A DNA stretch of 23,798 nt from a virus. Of this stretch, positions 13,789 to 19,910 are shown in pieces. Below the pieces are notes generated by a model. That model ran no database searches, had not been told where the DNA came from, and was given only the letters and a program-made list of their open reading frames with translations. The position numbers were made by a program, and so were the translations under genes. The stretch's first letter is position 1, and the number at the start of each line of letters is the position of its first letter. The stretch lies in IMG/VR virus record IMGVR_UViG_3300047550_004468, positions 1 through 23,798 of that record; one strand, 5' to 3'.

Positions 13789-14046
13789 TTACAGCAGTTT
13801 CTCTAGAGAGTGGACCTTTGCTTGTTGGTAATAACCAAGACGATCTTGAATAATATTGACGTAATTGATGGCAGCATCAACCATTTCTTCTGCTTCCATG
13901 CTAGAAGCAAGATGTTCATTGGAGATCATGGCTGCTGTCAGGATTGTGACAGACCATTCGAGTTTGTTTCCAACTAACGCAGGAAGAGGCGTACCATCCA
14001 ACGTAAAGCCACCCAGGATTTTTTCTAGGTTTTGCTCGTTAGACAT
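13789..14046 (-). CDS. Small helical hypothetical protein (85 aa)
   Basis: ATG 14046 (MSNEQNLEK) is preferred over in-frame ATG 14058 because GAGGCG lies seven bases before it. The product is mostly helical, with a hydrophobic helix (SVTILTAAMISNEHLASS) that is probably buried rather than membrane-inserted, and an acidic helix (EAEEMVDAAINYVNII). Function is unknown; similar four-helix small proteins are common in phage early operons. Confidence 0.65.
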   Translation of the reverse strand: MSNEQNLEKILGGFTLDGTPLPALVGNKLEWSVTILTAAMISNEHLASSMEAEEMVDAAINYVNIIQDRLGYYQQAKVHSLEKLL

Positions 14047-14064
14047 GGCACGCCTCATGGGGTA

Positions 14065-14373
14065 TTAATTCATGTTAAGGCATGAATCTTCTTTCATTAA
14101 GAAATACCAATAAGCATGGGAAGCGTTTTGGTGGAATCGTTTTGCAGTCAAAAGCCGAAGCTTCCGCTGATCTAATTCATCCACTTGATCTGCATTGTAA
14201 GGGAGAACCGCACCTTCTTCGCACAACATGTTGCGCTCAACGGTGTTCATCTCTACTTGCAGACTACAATCTTCTGCTGCATGCCGATGACATGTCATAC
14301 GAACATGTGCATCTTCTAAGTTGGCAGGAGGATCAAGCTTCTGGTAAAAGTGTTCCGCAATATTCGGATGCAT
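14065..14373 (-). CDS. Hypothetical protein (about 102 aa)
   Basis: ATG 14373 (MHPNIAEHFYQKLDPP) is chosen; the frame stays open to ATG 14508, but that start would overlap the Gp157-like gene by 176 bases. The product is polar with several Cys and His (MTCHRHAAEDC), followed by a charged helix (DQVDELDQRKLRLLTAKRFHQ) and YWYFLMKE. No family is identified. Overlap with the upstream gene is 41 bases with this start. Confidence 0.5.
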   Translation of the reverse strand: MHPNIAEHFYQKLDPPANLEDAHVRMTCHRHAAEDCSLQVEMNTVERNMLCEEGAVLPYNADQVDELDQRKLRLLTAKRFHQNASHAYWYFLMKEDSCLNMN

Positions 14374-15055
14374 CCATTTCCAGGTTGAATTCAAGATCTG
14401 AATCGGTTTCCTTCGAATAAATTCGTTTGGTTCGGACTGAGTATTCTTGAAAGACTTTGACTCCGTGGGGGATTTTTTGACCATTCTGATAGGCGTCGCG
14501 GATTGCATCTAGATTTGGTAATAGTTCGGTTTGGGTTTTAGGTTCGATCTTCTCACTGAGGATCTCACCATCTATAGAACGTACCACAATTTGTTTGGTT
14601 GTGGTAATTTCCTGGAGCATACAAAATTTCTTACGGTCATCCGTATGCCAGTATTCAGGATCCGTTGAGATTTCTACAGTAAGATCCCGCTTCTTGACCA
14701 GTGTGAACTGATAGTCACGACCTGTGATCTTATTGGAATCAACAGGCAACACGCGCCGCAGATAATTCAGTAAACCCTTGAGGGACCGCAGTTGGGATTC
14801 GTGGTGACGTTTAGCCTTGGTGATGAGCTCACCTTCTTTTTTGATTCGCTCCAACGCATCTTCATGCGCTGACATTGCGTAGTAAATGCGATCAATCTTT
14901 TCTGAACGCAAGAGGGCACAAGCTTCCAGCTCAGCTTTTGCCAGCTCTTGGGATTCAGGAGTGAGAAGAGGCAAAGACTTTTCGAGAGCAGCATAGTGCT
15001 CGTACAGTTTGATAACGGTTAAGTCTTGTAGTTTAACGTGAGTGATCTGAGTCAT
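14333..15055 (-). CDS. Gp157-like phage protein (240 aa)
   Basis: The N-terminal half is a long helical coiled coil (LYEHYAALEKSLPLLTPESQ, then an Ala/Glu-rich stretch and ALERIKKEGELITKAKRHHE), followed by RSLKGLLNYL, which matches the layout of the siphovirus Gp157 family. A beta-rich C-terminal domain follows (DYQFTLVKKRDLTVEI, with a DPEYWH motif). Gp157 family members are linked to phage resistance or recombination-associated early functions, but the biochemistry is poorly known. The gene begins two bases after the upstream 58-residue gene, so it is operonic. The match is by pattern and would need a profile search. Confidence 0.72.
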   Translation of the reverse strand: MTQITHVKLQDLTVIKLYEHYAALEKSLPLLTPESQELAKAELEACALLRSEKIDRIYYAMSAHEDALERIKKEGELITKAKRHHESQLRSLKGLLNYLRRVLPVDSNKITGRDYQFTLVKKRDLTVEISTDPEYWHTDDRKKFCMLQEITTTKQIVVRSIDGEILSEKIEPKTQTELLPNLDAIRDAYQNGQKIPHGVKVFQEYSVRTKRIYSKETDSDLEFNLEMDASEYCGTLLPEA

Positions 15056-15057
15056 GA

Positions 15058-15234
15058 TTAGAATCCTTGTTTTTTAGCTTGACGAAGTTGTTTGCGTAAC
15101 ATCCGTTCATAACGCCGGCGCACTTCTCTTGAGTTTTCTTGTTTTATAAAGACTTTATTGGTATCAGTTAAAAAGGTTTTTTGTCGTGTTGTTACTTGAA
15201 TTAAATTGAGTTTTTGTTGAGAGATGTCAGACAT
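15058..15234 (-). CDS. Small basic protein (58 aa)
   Basis: A 58-residue frame not masked by any other gene, lying three bases downstream of the 37-residue membrane gene and two bases upstream of the Gp157-like gene. The C-terminal half is strongly basic (EVRRRYERMLRKQLRQAKKQ) and probably helical, fitting nucleic-acid binding. The first half is polar (SDISQQKLNLIQVTTRQK). No family is known. Exact packing between two same-strand genes is the main support. Confidence 0.65.
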   Translation of the reverse strand: MSDISQQKLNLIQVTTRQKTFLTDTNKVFIKQENSREVRRRYERMLRKQLRQAKKQGF

Positions 15235-15237
15235 TGT

Positions 15238-15351
15238 TCAGTTGAATTGAGTTTGAAACTTGTTAACCATATAGGTCAGCAGCATACCTGCCGCTGCCCA
15301 AAGAAGATCTTTTAACACCGGAAGTACGGTGGCAAACAAGGATTCGAACAT
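15238..15351 (-). CDS. Tiny membrane protein (37 aa) behind a conserved leader element
   Basis: A 37-residue frame with one hydrophobic stretch (residues about 5-28: LFATVLPVLKDLLWAAAGML) and a polar C terminus. It starts at ATG 15351, exactly 24 bases after the TTAAACTG part of the repeated leader element and directly after AACACC, as in another copy of that element. The constant spacing supports it as a real gene. A holin-like or small regulatory membrane role is possible, but there is no family evidence. Confidence 0.6.
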   Translation of the reverse strand: MFESLFATVLPVLKDLLWAAAGMLLTYMVNKFQTQFN

Positions 15352-15375
15352 GGTGTTAAGTAGAGGAAGGTTGGT

Positions 15376-15400
15376 CAGTTTAACGTCTTGACCAGGACGG
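15376..15400 (-). promoter_or_regulatory. Repeated leader element, copy 1
   Basis: On the minus strand: CGTC, loop CTGGTCAA, GACG, then TTAAACTG, with 24 bases to ATG 15351. Here the inverted repeat is 4 bp because the flanking base pair is lost. A second CCGTCCCGG lies upstream at about 15412-15420. It follows the stop of the 15423-15593 gene by 22 bases. Confidence 0.8.
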
Positions 15401-15422
15401 TCCACCCTCTACCGGGACGGAG

Positions 15423-15593
15423 TTAGTCTACCAGCTTTTCTAGGATAAAAGATTTTTGACCATCTTCACCAAGGTCATTCCACCATTGAAGATCAGGATC
15501 CTTTTCATCCCAGTCAATGCGGATGGTGCCAGTCCCATCCTCTTCTTCTACATAATCAATCTGCATCTTTTCTATTGAGCTTAAGAAAGTCAT
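15423..15593 (-). CDS. Small acidic protein (56 aa)
   Basis: A 56-residue acidic protein beginning MTFLSSIEKMQIDY, with a Glu/Asp run and the core DWDEKDPDLQWWNDLGEDGQ. The Trp and acidic pattern resembles short conserved proteins of unknown role in cyanophage early regions. ATG 15593 overlaps the upstream TGA (ATGA); an internal ATG at the tenth codon is an alternative start. Its stop precedes the first copy of the leader element. Confidence 0.7.
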   Translation of the reverse strand: MTFLSSIEKMQIDYVEEEDGTGTIRIDWDEKDPDLQWWNDLGEDGQKSFILEKLVD

Positions 15594-16534
15594 TGGTTCT
15601 TTACTGCAGCTTTGAGTTGTGGTAGTGCAGTACCAGGGAATGGTACGTATCCAGCTTCCAGCATATTAAAGAAAAGATCCCAAGCCTGGTGCTGAGTAAA
15701 GATTTCTTTAGGCTTGTAGGTACGCCAGTGGCTTAGTGGAGCTTGTGCTCCCGACTTGGTATGTAGCAATACAAAACGCCCGTCACTGATGTGATCAGAG
15801 GGAGGCGCGTACCACCAGGCCACGCACTTATCAGGTGTACCACTGGAGCTAGCATTGCGTGCTTCTGTGCGCTTGCACAGTAGTTCCCTGTACTTGTTGA
15901 ACCAAGTCAGATGGATGCACCATGGTCTAAATCCCTGGATCTCTTCTTGGAAAGAAGATAGGTCACGGAGCTGACGTTGAAAGGACCCACACGAGCAGCT
16001 AGGTTCGCCAAACATCGCGTGTTGTTCTTGGCCATCGTCCAGTTCAGAGTCCATATCAAGCGGCCGATCCGCAAGCCGCAACCCGTCCGGTGCAACCAGA
16101 TAGCCAAGGTCCGTCTGGTCAGACTGAAGAATGGCTTTGAGTTTGTTTGGATCTGACAAGTGAATAAACTTGTCTGCCCAGTGGGCTTGTAGTTTTGCAT
16201 TAGAGGTCAGGTGTCCGAGTGCGTGTGAGTAGTACCAGCCCTTAAACATAACGTAAGCATTGTTGTGCCATACGCTAGGGCCACGATAATTAGGGCCAAG
16301 ATACGAAAAGAAATCTTTGAGACGATGAGTGTAACCCTGGAACGCTGACTTGATTAGCTCCCGTGCGTAAGTCTGCTCACTACCATCAGTACGCACCACA
16401 GTGCAATGATCATCTCGCAAATAAATGCCGGAGATCTCAGTGTCATCAAAGTCCGGGAAAGCGCGGCGGATGTTAGACCGAGAATAAATAAGAGCTTGCG
16501 CAGGGTTGAGTTCGGTTTGGAATTGAATTGACAT
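15590..16534 (-). CDS. SWIM-type zinc-finger protein (314 aa)
   Basis: A 314-residue protein with a SWIM-like motif: C180-S-C182 followed 23 residues later by C206-I-H208 (CSCG ... PWCIH), matching CxC-x(n)-CxH. SWIM domains bind DNA or protein and occur in ATPases, recombination factors and plant transposases. The N-terminal part (residues 1-130) has an alpha/beta look with PDFDDTEISGIY and an aromatic segment (VMFKGWYYSHALGH). The C-terminal part is rich in Trp and His (VAWWYAPPSDH, SHWRTYKP). The rest matches no family I know. It lies in the leftward operon behind a small membrane protein. Confidence 0.65.
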   Translation of the reverse strand: MSIQFQTELNPAQALIYSRSNIRRAFPDFDDTEISGIYLRDDHCTVVRTDGSEQTYARELIKSAFQGYTHRLKDFFSYLGPNYRGPSVWHNNAYVMFKGWYYSHALGHLTSNAKLQAHWADKFIHLSDPNKLKAILQSDQTDLGYLVAPDGLRLADRPLDMDSELDDGQEQHAMFGEPSCSCGSFQRQLRDLSSFQEEIQGFRPWCIHLTWFNKYRELLCKRTEARNASSSGTPDKCVAWWYAPPSDHISDGRFVLLHTKSGAQAPLSHWRTYKPKEIFTQHQAWDLFFNMLEAGYVPFPGTALPQLKAAVKNQ

Positions 16535-16552
16535 GACTTGAATCGAGTGGAA

Positions 16553-16756
16553 TTAAAACGGGCAGTCCTGGTGCACATTGGTACCAGTCTCTTGATCCTG
16601 GGACTTGACATGGCGATAAGCAAGTCTTCCCATACGGTACGCTCCATAGGCAACCGCAGCCCAGCATACCGGATTACCGATACAAAAAGCAAGGGCACCT
16701 GCTACGGCTGCAGTTGCACCACTTGTTTTGATGGCAGCTTTTTCTTCTGGCTTCAT
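16553..16756 (-). CDS. Small membrane protein with Ala/Gly-rich helices (67 aa)
   Basis: A 67-residue protein with a lysine-rich start (MKPEEKAAIK), then an Ala/Gly-rich hydrophobic hairpin (residues about 14-47: TAAVAGALAFCIGN and VCWAAVAYGAYRMG), a basic turn and a polar tail. The pattern looks like a short two-helix membrane insert or glycine-zipper peptide. ATG 16756 is preceded by AACACCA; a weak TCAAACTTCC 23 bases upstream may be a degenerate relative of the TTAAACTGCC leader. It heads the leftward operon, divergent from the 16812 gene. Confidence 0.6.
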   Translation of the reverse strand: MKPEEKAAIKTSGATAAVAGALAFCIGNPVCWAAVAYGAYRMGRLAYRHVKSQDQETGTNVHQDCPF

Positions 16757-16811
16757 TGGTGTTTCTTAATACATTTGGAAGTTTGATTGTGATCTTTACT
16801 AAGGAAGTAAA

Positions 16812-17099
16812 ATGATCTGTAACAACTTAATACACATGGAAGAAATCAAGTACGTACCATTGGACAAATTTCAAATCGAACCAACGCTTGATGATAAGTT
16901 TTGGTTAGAGAAAATTAAACGTTCTATTCAAGACTGTAATTCGGTAAGTACATTAAAAGAAATGGCGACCTTGCTTGCGCAGATCGCCACTCAACGTCAA
17001 GGTGTGATTAGGGGATTGGTTCAAGATATGTTCATCTTTAATAATGTTTCCATTAATCAAGATGACCTGGCCAATCCTGACGTTAAATCACAGGAGTGA
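16812..17099 (+). CDS. Small hypothetical protein (95 aa), isolated plus-strand gene
   Basis: ATG 16812 has AAGGAAG a few bases upstream, one of the clearest ribosome sites in the window; an internal ATG at 16836 (MEEIKYVPLDKFQIEP) is also possible. The product is soluble and mainly helical (FWLEKIKRSIQDC, then LKEMATLLAQIATQRQGVIRGLVQDMFIF). No family. It stands alone on the plus strand between leftward operons, and its 3' end overlaps the convergent HNH gene by 12 bases. Confidence 0.65.
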   Translation: MICNNLIHMEEIKYVPLDKFQIEPTLDDKFWLEKIKRSIQDCNSVSTLKEMATLLAQIATQRQGVIRGLVQDMFIFNNVSINQDDLANPDVKSQE

Positions 17100-17552
17100 T
17101 TTGACTAAATAACAAAACCAATACTTTCTAACCGTTGGTGTTGAGCAACCAAGAGTTGTTGCAATCTTGGCGTAACTTAAACCAGTTTTTCTCAACTGAA
17201 TTATTTTTTCAATTGTTTCCTGGTTCAACGCCATAGGGTGTTTTCCTGGTTTCCAACGTTGGCGTTTATGCATATCTTTATGGTTATCGGCTTGAGTTCC
17301 GAGCAATAAATGCAACGGATTACAACAGGCTGGATTATCACAAGTATGCCGAACAACCACTTTAGGCGTTAAGCAAACACCATAATGGTGTTCATAACTC
17401 CATCGATGAGCAAGGATAGATTTTTGGTTTCTTTTGGGATAACCATAACCATCTTTGTGCCAACGCTTACCAACGTAATTCCAACAGGAGGAAAGACCCC
17501 CAAAGGGGTCAATCATCTGTAGTAATTCAATAGAAGTATTTGCTTTGGTCAT
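17088..17552 (-). CDS. HNH homing-type endonuclease with C-terminal helix-turn-helix
   Basis: A 154-residue protein. The segment VVRHTCDNPACCNPLHLLLG (about 66-85) is the HNH_3-type active site, with H69, N78 and H81 and Cys residues around it, followed by TQADNHKDM. The N-terminal region (CWNYVGKRWHKDGYGY) is the strand-rich part common to these nucleases. The C-terminal helix-turn-helix (QETIEKIIQLRKTGLSYAKI, then TLGCSTPTVRKYW) likely reads the target. It is a mobile-type nuclease that has settled downstream of the DUF5895-like gene, sharing one base (TAATG), so it is translated with that operon. Confidence 0.9.
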   Translation of the reverse strand: MTKANTSIELLQMIDPFGGLSSCWNYVGKRWHKDGYGYPKRNQKSILAHRWSYEHHYGVCLTPKVVVRHTCDNPACCNPLHLLLGTQADNHKDMHKRQRWKPGKHPMALNQETIEKIIQLRKTGLSYAKIATTLGCSTPTVRKYWFCYLVKSLL

Positions 17553-18571
17553 TAAAACAAATCAGCATCTTCTCCTGTCATCTCATCGCGTGCAGGCAAT
17601 GCCTTCACATCAACAGGATCCATGGTGCGTGACACGGGCAGGATCTCAACACCTGCCTTGATTCCATATGCACCACCAAGCTTCTCAGCATCCTGCTTAG
17701 CATGCTGATTGATGTAGTCGTTAAACAATTCCTGGAACCTCCAGGTTGATTCACGATCTTCATCAGGAATGCTAAGACGATTCAATGATTCGATTGCATC
17801 TTCCTGAGTTCCATAATCAGGGATGTCAAAAGATTCAATTGCGCAGATCTCAACGTTGTTGGCTCCACGCATCTCGTTGGCAAGTACCGGAGTAAATACG
17901 GTAGTAGCGTAGAACTTTTCATTGAAGTTCAAGGGGACTTCAGCGTCTAGTGCTTTGCTCAAACACTTAGACATTTCCTTCTCATACATACGTACCTTCT
18001 CAGATACGTCAGTGCCATTGAGACCCTTCAAGGTAAGAACCATGGGGATCTTATGAGCACGCTTGTTGTCTTCTGTGAGAATATAAACAAGGTACTTGGT
18101 ACGAACACTGTACTTACGCTTGTACATCTCGCCTTTGCTATTAGCCAGGTCCGATGCAACCTTGTCGTTCTCAAACATCTGCTTGACATCTGGATCATCA
18201 AATGTCCCGATCGTCTGGCGCATACCGGTGGTTTCTTCAACCATCAGTGGAGAACGCAACAAGATTTGCAAACGAGGCTGAACAAAATTAAGGCCAGCTT
18301 CAATAGAAGTGTTTGGTGCCATACCAAAAGTTTGCTTGTAGTCCCAGATCACTGAGCCAGTAGCAAACTGATCTTCGGTTGCTGTCCATCCGCAGGTGTC
18401 TAGATCAGACTTGCGGACAAACCAACCACGTACCTTAGATTTGTTTAGAGGTTGGATGGTAACCAGATTTTGGTAACCAGATACAAATTCTTTGGACTGA
18501 AACATCCGGAAGGAGTCGAGTCCACGTGTAGCAAGTGCAGAAGTTTTCTTGGTGGTCATGGAAGCAGTCAT
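17552..18571 (-). CDS. DUF5895-like phage protein (about 339 aa)
   Basis: A large soluble protein resembling DUF5895 proteins of cyanobacteria and their phages (GWFVRKSDLDTCGW, then FVQPRLQILLRSPLMVEE), which have no assigned role. The neighbourhood (SSB, PolA) suggests a DNA replication, repair or recombination accessory. ATG 18571 (MTASMTTKKTS) is preferred because it lies exactly 24 bases after the leader element, as in the other copies. ATG 18625 (MARPEHDV) would make the element coding; it overlaps the upstream stop (TGATG) and cannot be excluded. The family call is tentative. Confidence 0.72.
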   Translation of the reverse strand: MTASMTTKKTSALATRGLDSFRMFQSKEFVSGYQNLVTIQPLNKSKVRGWFVRKSDLDTCGWTATEDQFATGSVIWDYKQTFGMAPNTSIEAGLNFVQPRLQILLRSPLMVEETTGMRQTIGTFDDPDVKQMFENDKVASDLANSKGEMYKRKYSVRTKYLVYILTEDNKRAHKIPMVLTLKGLNGTDVSEKVRMYEKEMSKCLSKALDAEVPLNFNEKFYATTVFTPVLANEMRGANNVEICAIESFDIPDYGTQEDAIESLNRLSIPDEDRESTWRFQELFNDYINQHAKQDAEKLGGAYGIKAGVEILPVSRTMDPVDVKALPARDEMTGEDADLF

Positions 18572-18595
18572 GGTTTGTTCATAGTCAATGGTAAG

Positions 18596-18620
18596 CAGTT
18601 TAACGTCATGCTCAGGACGT
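18596..18620 (-). promoter_or_regulatory. Repeated leader element, copy 2
   Basis: On the minus strand: ACGTC, loop CTGAGCAT, GACGT, then TTAAACTG, with 24 bases to ATG 18571. The stem is 5 bp. The copy starts five bases after the stop of the upstream gene and would be coding if ATG 18625 were used. Confidence 0.8.
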
Positions 18621-18624
18621 GCCA

Positions 18625-18861
18625 TCAGGCTAACTCATCCTGCTGGAGAGGCAAACCAAGACGACGCCTTTCTTCACATTGGAAATACTCATCAACAATC
18701 TCGCTCATTGCTGAGTGGATTGAGTCGTCATGGTAGCTGCATGCACGCATGAAGTTAACAAACTCGCGGATAATTCCTTCCGCAAGAACATTACGAAAAC
18801 AAAAGATAACTTCGTTGTCGCCATCTTCATGCATGAAGATGTAACGATTGTGGTCAGCCAT
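18625..18861 (-). CDS. Small hypothetical protein (78 aa)
   Basis: A 78-residue protein with a strand-like start (RYIFMHEDGDNEVIFCF), then a helical, acidic middle (LAEGIIREFVNFMRAC, then SAMSEIVDEYFQCEERRR) and an acidic tail. No family is recognised. It shares one base with the SSB stop (TGATG) and precedes the leader element, which fits cotranscription with SSB. Function is unknown. Confidence 0.7.
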   Translation of the reverse strand: MADHNRYIFMHEDGDNEVIFCFRNVLAEGIIREFVNFMRACSYHDDSIHSAMSEIVDEYFQCEERRRLGLPLQQDELA

Positions 18862-19667
18862 CAGAAGGGAGCCTCTTCGAGATCAGGAGCAGAACCGTAT
18901 TGGCCAGGAAGATCAGGTAGACCACTGGTGACATGCCAAGGATCGGTGTCTTCAGCAGTCTTACCACCCCACAAGGGAGCTACCGTATCAGATGCCACAG
19001 TAGTGGAAGCCTTAACAGTATTTCCACCTTCAAGTGTGTTACTACCTTTAGGTGCCAGAGTCATTGATACAAGTTGGATCTTGCTCAGACTCTTCTTTTC
19101 TTTGGACTCTTTATCAACCCAAGAGTCAGTCACAAGACGCCCCTGGATCGTAAGCCCAGTTCCCTTCCGTGTGAAGTTAACAAGAAGCTCTGCGTTATTC
19201 AGTGCATCTTTACTGGAGTTAATTGCGTAGAAGTTAAAAAGATCAGCTTGATTGCGTCCAGTATTAACCGAGAGGGTTTGATTGCAAATCATCAAACCAT
19301 CTGCGGTTGTCTTGAACGCACGCGTATCATTTTGATCAATGTCTTTTACGCAGCGTCCACAGAGGATGACTGTGTTGAGGATAGGGAATGCTTCTGTAAC
19401 CGGAGCAACCACTCCTCCATGTAACGAATACGCTTTTGATTCGAGATCGTAACGTAGCTTTGCGCCGTGAATGTAGACCAAGCTTCCTTTGGTAAGTGTT
19501 CGGAAGCGGTCTGCTGCTTTGCCATAGGAGTTGTATTCAAGAACCGTTGGTGCTTTGTTGCCAACAGGAGGAAGAGTAACAATGCAACGCAGCACTGTTG
19601 ATGTTGCGCTGATAAAAGCTTCCCGAGGATTCTCGGCAAGTTGTGCGCAAACAAATGATTGGTTCAT
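18861..19667 (-). CDS. ssb: Single-stranded DNA-binding protein with acidic PF tail
   Basis: A 268-residue protein with two OB-like halves. Residues about 20-90 contain TSTVLRCIVTLPP and GSLVYIHGAKLRYD. Residues about 95-210 contain FPILNTVILCGRCVKDI, NFYAIN, LLVNFTRKG, LTIQGRLVTDSW and LSKIQLVSMTL, close to the bacterial SSB strand order. The C terminus is disordered and acidic and ends DLEEAPF, like the partner-binding PF tip of SSB. It would coat ssDNA at the phage fork and recruit partners. It is longer than bacterial SSB (about 180) because of the apparent duplication. ATG 19667 lies 24 bases after a leader element and has no Shine-Dalgarno sequence. Confidence 0.82.
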   Translation of the reverse strand: MNQSFVCAQLAENPREAFISATSTVLRCIVTLPPVGNKAPTVLEYNSYGKAADRFRTLTKGSLVYIHGAKLRYDLESKAYSLHGGVVAPVTEAFPILNTVILCGRCVKDIDQNDTRAFKTTADGLMICNQTLSVNTGRNQADLFNFYAINSSKDALNNAELLVNFTRKGTGLTIQGRLVTDSWVDKESKEKKSLSKIQLVSMTLAPKGSNTLEGGNTVKASTTVASDTVAPLWGGKTAEDTDPWHVTSGLPDLPGQYGSAPDLEEAPF

Positions 19668-19691
19668 GATCTTGAAAGTTTGGTGTTAAGG

Positions 19692-19716
19692 CAGTTTAAC
19701 GTCATACCTGGGACGT
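19692..19716 (-). promoter_or_regulatory. Repeated leader element, copy 3
   Basis: On the minus strand: ACGTC, loop CCAGGTAT, GACGT, then TTAAACTG, with 24 bases to the ssb ATG at 19667. It starts four bases after the stop of the 19721-19906 gene. The stem is a perfect 5 bp. Confidence 0.85.
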
Positions 19717-19720
19717 GGAA

Positions 19721-19906
19721 TTACTTAGTAGAGTTAATAAGTTTATACAAACCATTCTCTAAATAAGCCCACATTAAAGTAATCATTCCAGCTTGGAACC
19801 AAGTAAAGTCAAATGCATATTTAAGACCCAAGGAAATCAAAAAGTAAAACGCTAGGATACCAAGTGCTTTACCTATGACTTCGGCCACGGCTGTTTCTTT
19901 GTGCAT
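19721..19906 (-). CDS. Small two-span membrane protein (61 aa)
   Basis: A 61-residue hydrophobic protein with two likely membrane helices (KALGILAFYFLISLGLKYAF and MITLMWAYLENGLY) joined by a short aromatic link. It starts four bases after the PolA stop and ends four bases before leader copy 3, so it is cotranscribed with PolA. A holin or membrane-anchoring role is possible, but no family match is seen. Confidence 0.7.
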   Translation of the reverse strand: MHKETAVAEVIGKALGILAFYFLISLGLKYAFDFTWFQAGMITLMWAYLENGLYKLINSTK

Positions 19907-19910
19907 GAGA

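Noticed and set aside
14082-14420. 112-codon open frame on the plus strand
   Set aside because: It is antisense to two operon genes, with no recognisable protein features.
15020-15050. CACGTTAAACT on the minus strand within the start of the Gp157-like gene
   Set aside because: There is no paired CGTC arm, and the start codon lies upstream rather than 24 bases downstream; it is coding sequence for HVKL.
15335-15352. GTTCGAATCC on the minus strand, resembling a tRNA T-loop
   Set aside because: The flanking five-base arms do not pair and no acceptor or anticodon arm can be drawn; it is the start of the tiny membrane gene.
17078-17092. GACGTTAAATCA on the plus strand, resembling part of the leader element
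   Set aside because: It lacks the CGTC arm and TTAAACTG, and it encodes the end (PDVKSQE) of the 16812-17099 gene; there is no ATG at the expected distance.
18730-19230. 166-codon open frame on the plus strand
   Set aside because: It lies opposite the SSB gene and its downstream neighbour, has low-complexity composition and no ribosome site, and is best seen as a shadow of real minus-strand coding.
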